Assembly (NCBI GenBank): GCA_030424865.1
Contig: JAUHVR010000003.1
Span: 1 to 64,000 of the forward strand
Direction: 5' to 3'
Source: Alphaproteobacteria bacterium
GTDB lineage: Bacteria > Pseudomonadota > Alphaproteobacteria > Rhodobacterales > Rhodobacteraceae
DNA length: 64,000 nt
Shown: positions 35,865 through 44,406 of the stretch, piece after piece
Layout: each line of letters starts with the position of its first letter
Numbering within the stretch: the first letter of the stretch is position 1
Made by a program: the position numbers and the translations under genes
Notes under the pieces: model-generated
The model's database searches: none
What the model was told of the DNA's origin: nothing
Seen by the model: the letters and a program-made list of their open reading frames with translations, nothing else

Positions 35865-36114
35865 AGGCTCACCTGTGACTTTGGCGGCGCGCAGCCGAAA
35901 CGAGTTTTCAGGAGCCCTTTGCGCGCGTGCGGCAGATTGCTCCGCTTCGTCCGACAGCAGCGCGCAATGCCTTTATTGCCGGGACACCGAAGACGATAGC
36001 CGAGCGCGGCAACGATTCCTAGTGTTTTGCGCCCCGATCTGTGAGGCTGCGTTTAGATCTTGATTGCGACGGCGACATCGGCGTCGCTTTGAGCAACAAG
36101 GGGACAAAACGCTC
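35865..36114. promoter_or_regulatory. Divergent promoter region with inverted repeat
   Basis: These 250 bp separate the aminotransferase operon from the ureohydrolase gene. GCGACG (36066-36071) and CGTCGC (36082-36087) form a 6-bp inverted repeat with a 10-nt centre. It ends 27 nt before the ureohydrolase ATG and could be an operator or leader hairpin. I see no match to known guanidine riboswitch motifs. Confidence 0.4.
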
Positions 36115-37074
36115 ATGTCAAAACATGGATACGACTCTGGCCGGTTGAACTTGCCCTTCGTCGGGATCTGCACCTTTGGAAAATATCCTTATGTCGAGGA
36201 CTGGGATGCCATAAACGCCGACGTTGCGGTCATGGGCGCGCCATATGACTTTGGCTGCCAATGGCGGTCTGGCGCGCGCATGGGGCCGCGCGCGATCCGC
36301 GAAGCGTCAACGCTGTTTTCGTTTGGCCATGCCGGGGCCTATGATCACGAAGATGACGTGACCTATCTGGATCCTTCACAGGTCACCATTGTCGACATTG
36401 GGGACGCGGACATCGTGCACACCGATACAGAGCAAAGCCACGCCAACATCGAGTTTGGCGTGCGCAAGATGCTCGCAGCCGGGGCGATTCCGGTGGTGAT
36501 GGGGGGCGATCATTCCGTAAACATCCCCTGCATCAACGCCTTTGAAGACCAAGAGCCAATCCATGTGGTTCAGATTGATGCACATCTGGATTTCGTCGAT
36601 GAACGTCATGGCGTGCGCTTTGGCCACGGCAATCCGATGCGCCGCGCTGCGGAAAAACCCTATGTGACGGGGCTCAGCCAGATAGGCATTCGAAATGTCT
36701 CGTCTACGGCGCGCGACGGCTACGTGGACGCGCGCGCGATGGGATCGGACATCCAATCGGTGCGACAAGTCCGAAAAATGGGCGTCGATGCTATGCTGGA
36801 ACGCATCCCCAAAGGCGCGCGCTACTATCTGACCGTGGACATCGACGCATTCGACCCCTCTATTGCACCAGGCACCGGAACGCCAAGCCACGGTGGGTTT
36901 CTTTACTACGAAGTGCTGGAACTGCTGGCAGGGCTTGCCAAGCGTGGAAAGATCGTCGGCATGGACCTGGTCGAGGTTGCGCCCGACTACGACCCAACTG
37001 GATCAACCTCGACGCTCGCGGCGCAGCTGTTGATGAACGTGATTGGCCGAGTGTTGCATGAAAAAGCGCTGTGA
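36115..37074 (+). CDS. Ureohydrolase (agmatinase/guanidino-acid hydrolase family)
   Basis: The 319-aa protein carries the complete binuclear manganese-type site: H133 (GGDHS), D155, H157 and D159 (DAHLD), and D242 with D244 (VDIDAFDP). These enzymes split guanidino compounds to urea and an amine. The substrate could be agmatine, guanidinobutyrate, guanidinopropionate or guanidine. ATG at 36115 gives the family start MSKHGYDSGRLNLPFVG, and codons further upstream look non-coding. It is divergent from the aminotransferase, which would suit its amine product. Confidence 0.88.
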   Translation: MSKHGYDSGRLNLPFVGICTFGKYPYVEDWDAINADVAVMGAPYDFGCQWRSGARMGPRAIREASTLFSFGHAGAYDHEDDVTYLDPSQVTIVDIGDADIVHTDTEQSHANIEFGVRKMLAAGAIPVVMGGDHSVNIPCINAFEDQEPIHVVQIDAHLDFVDERHGVRFGHGNPMRRAAEKPYVTGLSQIGIRNVSSTARDGYVDARAMGSDIQSVRQVRKMGVDAMLERIPKGARYYLTVDIDAFDPSIAPGTGTPSHGGFLYYEVLELLAGLAKRGKIVGMDLVEVAPDYDPTGSTSTLAAQLLMNVIGRVLHEKAL

Positions 37075-37154
37075 CTGCGTGGCCTGCGGGACGAAACTGC
37101 CGTAGCGATGACCCGGCTGAACGACTGCTTTTCTTCGATTGGCTGTCACATTAG

Positions 37155-37472
37155 GTCCAGAGAAAGTGCATTAGCTTGGAGGGCATGTACTGTGTCTCGT
37201 TGAGAATAGGGGCGTTTGAGCCTGCCGACGGCCCTCCACTTTAAGCCCTGCGCGACCTCAGCGCCTGGCTCAGTCATCGCGATGCGACTCACCTGATTGA
37301 CCGGGCGATTCAAGCCGAAATCGAAGGGAGCTTTATCGCGCACGGCATCTCAAACAATCGATTCAAGCGACTTGATCTGACCGAAACCTGCAGAGTTCTG
37401 GGATACGCGCCTCAGGACGACGCGTTTTCGACCTTTCCAATCCCATCCGATCAAAGCCGACACGATCATTGA
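37155..37472 (+). pseudogene. C-terminal relic of an NAD-dependent uronate dehydrogenase-like epimerase
   Basis: A frame not open from any start reads CVSLRIGAFEPADGPPL, then a TAA (37242-37244), then ALRDLSAWLSHRDATHLIDR, IEGSFIAHGISNNRFKRLDL and VLGYAPQDDAF before a TGA at 37470-37472. The blocks LRIGxFEP, LSxWLSHRD, HGxSxNRFKxLD and LGYxPQDDAF match the C-terminal half of uronate dehydrogenase-like SDRs. The Rossmann half is gone. It is the remains of a gene lost from the 455-nt gap between the ureohydrolase and eutC-like genes. Confidence 0.72.
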
Positions 37473-37528
37473 GAATGCGGCGATAGGCATGGCTTGAAAA
37501 CGGATTACACCGACGGACGTGACACCGT

Positions 37529-38515
37529 TCAGGTTTGGATGCGCGTTCCCATGTCGCCCAAAACGCCGCGAACATGACATGCGATTGCGGTGTCCTGCGC
37601 GCCGGTTCCGGTCAAATCGCAAATGGTGATGGCCCCATCCGAATTGCGGCCGTTGGCGGCGCGATTGATCAACTGTCCAAGTTCCACCGGCGTACCTTTC
37701 GTCCAGAGCCACTGGGCGAGAGCGGCTTCCAACTCGCCCGAGGTTTGGCATTGGCTCGCATTGTCAGCAACGTAAAGATCGCAAAGGGTCAGCGCCGCCG
37801 GATCGATCTCGGACTTGCCCGTTTGATCCGACCCCATTGCCGTTATGTGCAGGCCAGGGTGCAACCAGTCTGCCTGAATCAATGGCGTGCGAGAGGGGGT
37901 GGTCGTAACGACCAGCTGGGATTTGGCGACAAGTGCCTGCCTGTCCGTGACGGCCTCTGCCTGAACCCCAAGTGATTGTGCCAGATCGGCAGCGCACAGA
38001 CGGGCTTTGTCCGGATCGCGTCCCCAAACCAGTAGCCTCTCAAACGGCCGCACCAGATGAGCGGCCTGCATCTGCAGGCGCGCCTGGACGCCGGTACCAA
38101 GCACGCCCGCCGTATGGACCTGGGTGGGCGCAAGATGTCGGGCAGCTACGGCCCCTGCCGCGGCAGTTCGGACATCCGTCAAATACCCGTTGTCGAGAAA
38201 CAGCGCCTCTACCAGTCCGGTCTTTGCCGAGAACAAAATCATCAATCCGTTCAGGCTTGGTAGACCCAATGACGGGTTGTCGAAGAATCCGGGGCTGACC
38301 TTGATGGCAAAGCTGTCGAAACCGGGGATATAAGCCGTCTTGACGTCAACTTCGCCATTGGCTTCGGACAGCTCCATCGACAGGATTGGCGGCATGACGA
38401 CCGTGCCACGACCCAGCGCGGCAAATGCCTCTTCGATGACATCCACGACCGACAGATCAAGCGTTACCACCTGACGCAACTCCGCTTCGGTCACGATGCG
38501 GGTTTCATGAGCCAT
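37529..38515 (-). CDS. eutC: Ornithine cyclodeaminase / mu-crystallin family protein, EutC-like
   Basis: The 328-aa protein has the OCD layout: KVSPGFFDNPSLGLPSLNGL, LTDVRTAAAGAVAARHLA and the Rossmann motif AGVLGTGVQARLQM with ITAMGSDQ. Family members act on amino acids as NAD-dependent cyclodeaminases or imine reductases. EutC is the OCD partner of EutB in hydroxyectoine use, and an EutB-like gene precedes it with an 11-nt overlap, which supports the name. Its substrate is not proven by sequence. Confidence 0.75.
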   Translation of the reverse strand: MAHETRIVTEAELRQVVTLDLSVVDVIEEAFAALGRGTVVMPPILSMELSEANGEVDVKTAYIPGFDSFAIKVSPGFFDNPSLGLPSLNGLMILFSAKTGLVEALFLDNGYLTDVRTAAAGAVAARHLAPTQVHTAGVLGTGVQARLQMQAAHLVRPFERLLVWGRDPDKARLCAADLAQSLGVQAEAVTDRQALVAKSQLVVTTTPSRTPLIQADWLHPGLHITAMGSDQTGKSEIDPAALTLCDLYVADNASQCQTSGELEAALAQWLWTKGTPVELGQLINRAANGRNSDGAITICDLTGTGAQDTAIACHVRGVLGDMGTRIQT

Positions 38516-39524
38516 AGCGTTTTCCTTTCAGCAGGTAGTCGCCCAGCTGCACGTCCTTGCCCGAAATGACATCCAGGAACAGCGACATATCCAGATTACG
38601 GCCCGTGATGATTGTGCCGATCGGCCCCTCCAAAGCACCCAGTTTGCCGGCCAGCACTGCGGCTTGGCCGACAACGCAAGCGCCTTCGGCCACGATACGG
38701 TCCTCAAAGAACATCACTTGCAGCGCGTCGCGAATCTCTTCTTCGGTCACCAAGACTGTTTGATCCAGCAGATCTCGGCACAGCGGAAAACTGAGCCGGT
38801 TTTCACGACCGATGCCCCCGCCCAGGGAATCCGCCAGCGACAGGTACTCTGCCACTTCGACGGGATGCCCTGCCCTGATCGAGGCATGCATTGCGGCCCC
38901 CCGATCCATCGAAACTCCTACAATCCGTACGTCGGGGTTTATCCCCTTGGCGGCAACCGCAACTCCGGCGGCCAGCCCGCCCCCTGACAAAGGGACCAGA
39001 AGAGTGCGCAAATCCGGCCGCTGGGCTAACATCTCAAGCCCGATTGTGCCTTGCCCGGCGATCACATGCGGATCGTCAAACGGCGAGATTTCGACCAAAC
39101 CTTCGGCGTCACAAAGCCTTTGGCTTTCTGCCATCGCCTCGTCTTGCGATGTGCCGACGATGCGCACCTCGGCCCCTAAGGCGCGGATGCCATCCACCTT
39201 GGCCTGCGGAACAAGGGATGACATGCAAACCACTGCCTTGATCCCCCTGCGCTTCGCTGCGAAAGCCACGCCACGCCCGTGGTTGCCGGTTGAGCAACAT
39301 GTCACGCCCGTGACATCCCCGGGCAAGGCCATGACCGCTGACACTGCGCCACGCAGTTTGAATGCGCCGATCGGCTGCATCAGCTCCATCTTCATGAGGA
39401 ACTCCGCGCCGGCGGCACGGCTCATGAACGGCGAAGGGATAAGCGGCGTGTTGTTGACAGTGCCCTTGATGCGCGTTTGCGCCGCGAACACGTCTTCCAA
39501 TCCGAAGTCTGATGGTTCCTGCAT
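38505..39524 (-). CDS. eutB: Threonine dehydratase-like PLP enzyme, EutB-like
   Basis: The 339-aa protein has the fold-type II PLP lysine K56 in PIGAFKLRGAVSA, the loop STGNHGRGVAF, VVCMSSLVPQAKVDGIRALG and a PLP-phosphate loop PLSGGGLAAGVAV. The block ALGAEVRIVGTSQDEA and the C-terminal ITGRNLDMSLF are as I recall for hydroxyectoine-utilisation dehydratase EutB. ATG at 39524 is chosen (GAGG six bases upstream) over an upstream start. It is divergent from the doeA-like gene by 124 bp. Confidence 0.78.
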   Translation of the reverse strand: MQEPSDFGLEDVFAAQTRIKGTVNNTPLIPSPFMSRAAGAEFLMKMELMQPIGAFKLRGAVSAVMALPGDVTGVTCCSTGNHGRGVAFAAKRRGIKAVVCMSSLVPQAKVDGIRALGAEVRIVGTSQDEAMAESQRLCDAEGLVEISPFDDPHVIAGQGTIGLEMLAQRPDLRTLLVPLSGGGLAAGVAVAAKGINPDVRIVGVSMDRGAAMHASIRAGHPVEVAEYLSLADSLGGGIGRENRLSFPLCRDLLDQTVLVTEEEIRDALQVMFFEDRIVAEGACVVGQAAVLAGKLGALEGPIGTIITGRNLDMSLFLDVISGKDVQLGDYLLKGKRYGS

Positions 39525-39648
39525 GGCGGCCTCGTGGACGAATTCGCTGGACGGCTGCCGGTTCGTGCCGCACGCTTGGGCACAACACCATGCTTGGCTT
39601 AGCGTCGTCAATCAGCAGAACCGCAGCCGCGTCGGGAAAGGAGCCCTC

Positions 39649-40833
39649 ATGCCAATCGAGAATGCAGCCTTTACGAAACCGGAATATGATCGCCGGATCG
39701 CTGCGACGCGACGCGCCATGGACGCCGCTGGACTAGACGTTCTGTTTGTCACCGACCCGTCGAACCAGGCTTGGCTGACCGGGTATGACGGTTGGTCCTT
39801 CTATGTTCACCAGGGGGTCGTCCTTGGAATGGACGGCGCCCCGATCTGGTGGGGGCGCAACATGGATATGCTGGGCGGGCGGCGCACATGCTGGATGGAT
39901 GAAGATGACATCCTTGGCTATGGCGATCACTTCATCCAGTCGACAGTCCATCACCCGATGCAGGACCTGGCCGAACACCTGCGGGCCAGAGGTTACGAAA
40001 CGGCCCGGATCGGCGTCGAAATGGAGAACTACTACTATTCGGCCAAAGCCCACGACGTCTTGGTGCACTCCCTGCCGCAAGCAGAGTTTGCCGACGCGAC
40101 GGCACTGGTGAACTGGCAGCGCCTTGTCAAATCGGACGAGGAAATCGCATTTATTCGAAAAGCGGCCCGCATCTCTGAAAAGGTCATCCAAACTGCCATC
40201 GACAAATCCGCTCCCGGCGTGCGCAAGAACGATCTGGTCGCCGACATCATGCACGCCGGGATCACGGGCGTTGACGACGACTGGGGTGACTATCCCGCCA
40301 TTGTCCCGCTGACCCCGTCCGGTCTGGATGCCACCGCTGCGCATCTGACGTGGAACGGAGATCCGATGCGCGCGGACGAGGCCACCTTTTTCGAGCTTTC
40401 GGGATGCTATCGACGGTACCACGCGCCTCTATGTCGGACCGTCTTCCTTGGCACGCCATCGGATGAGATACGCCGCGCCGAAGCTGCGCAGATCGAAGGG
40501 ATCGAAGCCGGTTTGGCCGCCGCCCAAGCCGGCAACCGGACCTGCGACATCGCGAATGCCTTTCTTGGAGTGCTTGCCCGGTACGGAATAGAACGCGAAG
40601 GGCGCATGGGGTATCCCATTGGCCTCAGTTATCCGCCGGATTGGGGAGAGCGCACCGCATCCATTCGCACCGAAGATGAGACCGTTTTGCAACCCGGGAT
40701 GACGTTCCATTTCATGCCCGCGCTGTGGATGGACAGCTGGGGGCTTGAGACAACAGAGACAATCCTGATCAAAGACACCGGCCCGGCAGAGGCGCTCTGC
40801 ACCATGGACCGCAAACTCTTCGTAAAGGCCTGA
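39649..40833 (+). CDS. doeA: Ectoine hydrolase-like M24 protein, DoeA (EutD)
   Basis: The 394-aa protein matches DoeA along its length: VTDPSNQAWLTGYDGWSFYV, IGVEMENYYYSAKAH, DATALVNWQRLVKS, GDYPAIVPLTPSG and GYPIGLSYPPDWGERT. As in DoeA, the usual M24 metal ligands are replaced (FFELSGCYRRYH), implying metal-free amidine hydrolysis. DoeA opens the ectoine ring to N-acetyl-diaminobutyrate. ATG at 39649 has AAAGGAG upstream; a much longer open frame exists to the left but overlaps the divergent EutB-like gene. An M20 deacetylase follows after 4 nt. Confidence 0.85.
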   Translation: MPIENAAFTKPEYDRRIAATRRAMDAAGLDVLFVTDPSNQAWLTGYDGWSFYVHQGVVLGMDGAPIWWGRNMDMLGGRRTCWMDEDDILGYGDHFIQSTVHHPMQDLAEHLRARGYETARIGVEMENYYYSAKAHDVLVHSLPQAEFADATALVNWQRLVKSDEEIAFIRKAARISEKVIQTAIDKSAPGVRKNDLVADIMHAGITGVDDDWGDYPAIVPLTPSGLDATAAHLTWNGDPMRADEATFFELSGCYRRYHAPLCRTVFLGTPSDEIRRAEAAQIEGIEAGLAAAQAGNRTCDIANAFLGVLARYGIEREGRMGYPIGLSYPPDWGERTASIRTEDETVLQPGMTFHFMPALWMDSWGLETTETILIKDTGPAEALCTMDRKLFVKA

Positions 40834-40837
40834 GCGC

Positions 40838-41998
40838 ATGGCAACTTTGGATGCGACAAAGGCGCTGCTAACTGACCTCATCGCCTTCCCCAGTATCTCG
40901 AGCGACAGCAATCTGGAGATAATCCAGTATCTGGCTGAACGCCTGAGTGATGCAGGGGCAGATGTGCACTTGCAGACGGCCTCTTGCGGAACCAAGGCAA
41001 ATCTATTTGGTACGTTGGGCCCTGACGCCCCGAATGGCATTGTCTTGTCGGGACATTCGGACGTTGTCCCGGTGGTTGGTCAGGACTGGAGCAGTGATCC
41101 CTTCACCCTGGTCGAGCGGGACGGCAGGCTTTATGGGCGCGGCACCTGCGACATGAAGGGGTTTATCGCTGCGGCCATCGCCAAAGCATCTGACTTTGCT
41201 GCACTGCCCCTTGAGCGACCTGTGCATTTCGCCTTTACCCATGACGAGGAAACAGGATGCATCGGTGCACAAGCCCTGGCGGGTTGGCTACGCGCGCGTG
41301 ACATCCGCCCTGCCCTTGCGATTATCGGCGAACCGACAATGATGCAGGTTGTCGAAGGGCACAAAGGCTGTTGCGAGTACACCACGTATTTTCATGGGCG
41401 TGCAGGCCATGGATCAATGCCCGATCTTGGGGTCAATGCGGTTGAATATGCAGTGAGGTACGTCTCGCGGTTGATGGAACTGGCCATGGAGCTCAAGTCC
41501 CGCGCGCCGAGCGACAGCCGCTTTGACCCACCATGGACAACGATCAACACCGGATCGCTGACCGGGGGCTCGATCCACAATGTCATTCCTGAAACGGCGG
41601 CCGTTCAATGGGAATTCAGACCCGTGCAGGCAAGCGACTTTTCCTTCGTAAAGACCGAGATCGAAGATTATGTTCACTCGGTCCTGCTGCCTGCAATGCA
41701 AGCGGTTGATCCCTCTTCCGCCATCAGGACCGAAGTCATGGGCGAAGTTGCCGGTCTTGAGCCTGCAACTCTGAATGAGGCACGCGATATCCTGATGGAA
41801 TTGACCGGCTCAAACAGGTCAGACGTTGTGCCGTTCGGAACAGAGGCTGGAATTTTCGCCGAGCTTGGCTTGTCAGTCGCAGTTTGCGGACCCGGCTCCA
41901 TTGAACAGGCGCACAAGCCAGACGAATTTCTGGAACTCGATCAATTGGAAAAATGCCTCCAAATGATGGACGGCCTAGAGAGCAAACTGATCAAATAA
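40838..41998 (+). CDS. M20 metallo-deacetylase, acetylornithine deacetylase (ArgE) family
   Basis: The 386-aa protein has the M20 metal motifs SGHSDVVPV and LYGRGTCDMKGF, the catalytic Glu in FTHDEETGCIG and IIGEPT, plus an interrupting dimerisation domain with GRAGHGSMPDLG. ArgE-type enzymes remove acetyl groups from N-acetyl amino acids. Sitting 4 nt after doeA, it would suit deacetylation of N-acetyl-diaminobutyrate, the job usually done by the unrelated AstE-type DoeB. That replacement is inferred from context. Confidence 0.85.
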   Translation: MATLDATKALLTDLIAFPSISSDSNLEIIQYLAERLSDAGADVHLQTASCGTKANLFGTLGPDAPNGIVLSGHSDVVPVVGQDWSSDPFTLVERDGRLYGRGTCDMKGFIAAAIAKASDFAALPLERPVHFAFTHDEETGCIGAQALAGWLRARDIRPALAIIGEPTMMQVVEGHKGCCEYTTYFHGRAGHGSMPDLGVNAVEYAVRYVSRLMELAMELKSRAPSDSRFDPPWTTINTGSLTGGSIHNVIPETAAVQWEFRPVQASDFSFVKTEIEDYVHSVLLPAMQAVDPSSAIRTEVMGEVAGLEPATLNEARDILMELTGSNRSDVVPFGTEAGIFAELGLSVAVCGPGSIEQAHKPDEFLELDQLEKCLQMMDGLESKLIK

Positions 41999-42324
41999 GC
42001 CCTGGACCAAGGATTGAAAATCCATTGGTCGGCGCCCCCTTTGGCAGCTGTGCGCTTGGAATTGGCCGGTGGCTGTTCGTGACGATTGTTGCGCGCAGCG
42101 GCAGCGTGCTTTGCTGATCGTCACCGCGCACCCTCTTGAGGCTCACAGGCTGTCCTTGTGAACATGGCCGCGTTTGCGTTCCGACGGATCACGCCGAGGA
42201 TCATCGAGAGGGTCACGCCATTCGAAGATGCGCTGTCCCTCGGCCAAACCAGACCACGCGCCGTGCCAACCCGCCAAACACTTGGGCTTCACTGAACCCG
42301 ACCTTCAGTGCATCGGGCAACAGT
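41999..42324. other. Intergenic region without a recognised gene
   Basis: About 325 nt separate the deacetylase from the convergent CoA-ester lyase. Frames are short and match nothing I recognise. The dense GC content could hide a decayed gene, but I cannot identify one. Confidence 0.5.
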
Positions 42325-43191
42325 CTAAGTTCGTCCCTCAGATTTTGAGGCCAAGGCGACGATCCGCTCTGCGCGTGTGATCAATGGCTGGTCAATCATC
42401 TGCCCTTGAACCTTGAACACGCCCTGTTCCAGCTTTTGCGCCTCTTTCGCCTTGGCCAAGACCTCTTTCGCCCAAGCGATTTCATCTTCCGCCGCCGCAA
42501 AAACACGGTTCAGCACCACCACCTGTGCAGGATGCACCGCATAGCCGCCGGTCGTTCCAAGTTTGCGGGCAAAACCTGCTTCAGCCTCCAACGCCTCTGT
42601 GTCTTTGTAACCTGCCATGCTGACCGCCACGGCGAATGAGGCGATGTCTGCGGCCCGGGCCGCCTGATTGAGTTGAAATACAGCGGGGCGAAGAAGCTCT
42701 GGCGTGGCCGAGACCCCCATGCTCGTGGCGTAGTCCTCAACCCCAAGCGTCATCCCCACCAGTCGCGGGGACGCCTTGGCAATCTCATTGACTTTCATCA
42801 GCGCGGCCGCGCTTTCGATCATTGCAACCAGCTTGATCCCGCCGATCGGCATGCCGTGTTTCTGTTCAAGGTCAGATACGATGCCATCGACGGCCTGAAC
42901 ATGCGCCGCGTTTTCACACAATGCTATGTGGATGGCCTGAACGCCCGGGCGAACGCAGGCCTCCAGATCGTGAATGGCGTCCAACCAAAGGGGGTTGATC
43001 CGCACGGTGACAGCAACATCAGGTGCGAGATGCTCGATGGCCCTTGGCAAAGCCGCGCGCGCCTCGTTTTTCCGTTCCGCGGCAATGCTGGCTTCCAGAT
43101 CGAGAATGATGGCATCCGCACCGCGCGACGCAGCCTTTGCCACGAACCGCTCTTCCAGCGTCGGAACAAAGAGAAACGAGCGCCACATCAC
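42325..43191 (-). CDS. CoA-ester lyase, HpcH/HpaI (CitE-like) family
   Basis: The 288-aa protein has the CitE-type TIM-barrel signature. RSFLFVPTLEERF is followed by AIILDLEASIA (metal-binding Asp/Glu), VTVRINPLWL, IKLVAMIESAAAL (metal Glu) and the C-terminal GYAVHPAQVVVLNRVF. Enzymes of this group cleave malyl-CoA, citramalyl-CoA or similar 3-hydroxyacyl-CoA esters. Its start overlaps the CoA-transferase stop by 4 nt. The likely substrate is the CoA ester made by that transferase. Confidence 0.88.
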   Translation of the reverse strand: MMWRSFLFVPTLEERFVAKAASRGADAIILDLEASIAAERKNEARAALPRAIEHLAPDVAVTVRINPLWLDAIHDLEACVRPGVQAIHIALCENAAHVQAVDGIVSDLEQKHGMPIGGIKLVAMIESAAALMKVNEIAKASPRLVGMTLGVEDYATSMGVSATPELLRPAVFQLNQAARAADIASFAVAVSMAGYKDTEALEAEAGFARKLGTTGGYAVHPAQVVVLNRVFAAAEDEIAWAKEVLAKAKEAQKLEQGVFKVQGQMIDQPLITRAERIVALASKSEGRT

Positions 43192-44390
43192 GTTATTCCC
43201 TTGTCTGAGAATGCCTGCTGTTCCGAAGCGTCATAACCGAGTTCGCTCAATATCTCTGAGTTGTCCTGACCAAGGCTTGGGGCTGGGGACCGGACCGCTC
43301 CGGGCGTTTCGCTCAGACGTGGAAAGCTTTGATGCATGGGCAAGCGGTCCATGCCCTCGGCTTCAAAGTCCTGCAAGACCTCTCGGCCCCGGATATAGGG
43401 ATGGTCGATCAGGTCGGCGATGTCGCAGATCGGGCCGACGGTCACACCCTGGCTCTCAAAATAGTCCAGGTTTTCGTCCAGAGTTCTGGTGGCCATGACC
43501 TGCGCGATGATCGCGTCCAACTCGGCCTGGTTCTCGATGCGCGACCGCGAGGTTTCGAAGCGGGGATCCCTGATCAGCTCTGGTTGTCCCATGGCATGCG
43601 CCAGTTTCTCCCACATCGATTGCATCGACGCCGACATGGCAATGTGTTTGCCGTCCTTGGTCGGGTAGAGGCTGCGCGGCGCAGCAACGTCGCTTGAGTT
43701 GCCCATCCGCCTTGGCACTTTTCCCGTCGCTTCATACTGTGCCGCCCAGGGGCCCAGAATTCCGAACAGCGGTTCAAACAGTGACAGGTCGACAACCTGA
43801 CCCCGGGCTGACCCGTTCTGCCTTGCGATGACAGCGGCCAGCACCCCGCCAAACCCGGCCAGCCCCGACACCATGTCGGCCAGGGCAAGCGGCGGCAGCA
43901 GCGGCGGCCGATCCTCCCACCCGGTCATCGCAGCAAAGCCCGACATGCCCTCGATCAGACTGCCAAAGCCCGGTTTGTTCTTGTAAGGTCCGGTTTGCCC
44001 CCAGCCCGAAACGCGCACCACAATCAGATTTTCATTCAGGCGCCACAGCTCATCCGGTCCGAGGCCCCATTTTTCAAGCGTGCCGGGCACAAAGTTTTCA
44101 CAGAAAATGTCGGCGGTGCGAATAAGTCTTTCAAGAACGTCGCGGCCCTCGTCCGTTTTGAAGTCCAGAGACAGGGATCGCTTGGACCGCGCATAGACCT
44201 TCCACCAGCTTTCTGCCTCGCCAAAGCGGCGCAGGTCATCGCCGCGGCCGGGGCGCTCGATCTTGATGACCTCTGCTCCGAAATCGGCAAGCATGTGGGT
44301 CAGCATGTTCCCGGCAGCAAGGCGCGTCATGTCCACGACCCGCAATCCGTGCAGCGGCCCCTTTGCGTCGGGTTGGTATGGCGTCTTCAT
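43188..44390 (-). CDS. Class III CoA-transferase (CaiB/BaiF family)
   Basis: The 400-aa protein has the family pattern LHGLRVVDMTRLAAGNMLTH, MLADFGAEVIKIERPGRGDD, RSKRSLSLDFKTDEGRDVL and a catalytic-type Asp in LALADMVSGLAG. It moves CoA between carboxylic acids, for example from succinyl-CoA to a hydroxy-acid. ATG at 44390 is chosen because earlier codons lie in the tctA gene and look non-coding. Coupled to the CoA-ester lyase and preceded by tctA (16-nt gap). Confidence 0.88.
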   Translation of the reverse strand: MKTPYQPDAKGPLHGLRVVDMTRLAAGNMLTHMLADFGAEVIKIERPGRGDDLRRFGEAESWWKVYARSKRSLSLDFKTDEGRDVLERLIRTADIFCENFVPGTLEKWGLGPDELWRLNENLIVVRVSGWGQTGPYKNKPGFGSLIEGMSGFAAMTGWEDRPPLLPPLALADMVSGLAGFGGVLAAVIARQNGSARGQVVDLSLFEPLFGILGPWAAQYEATGKVPRRMGNSSDVAAPRSLYPTKDGKHIAMSASMQSMWEKLAHAMGQPELIRDPRFETSRSRIENQAELDAIIAQVMATRTLDENLDYFESQGVTVGPICDIADLIDHPYIRGREVLQDFEAEGMDRLPMHQSFPRLSETPGAVRSPAPSLGQDNSEILSELGYDASEQQAFSDKGIT

Positions 44391-44406
44391 AAGATCACTC
44401 GCTTTC

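Noticed and set aside
38812-39648. 279-codon N-terminal extension of the doeA-like frame
   Set aside because: It lies antisense to the eutB-like gene and does not match DoeA. ATG at 39649 has a good ribosome-binding site and the family start.
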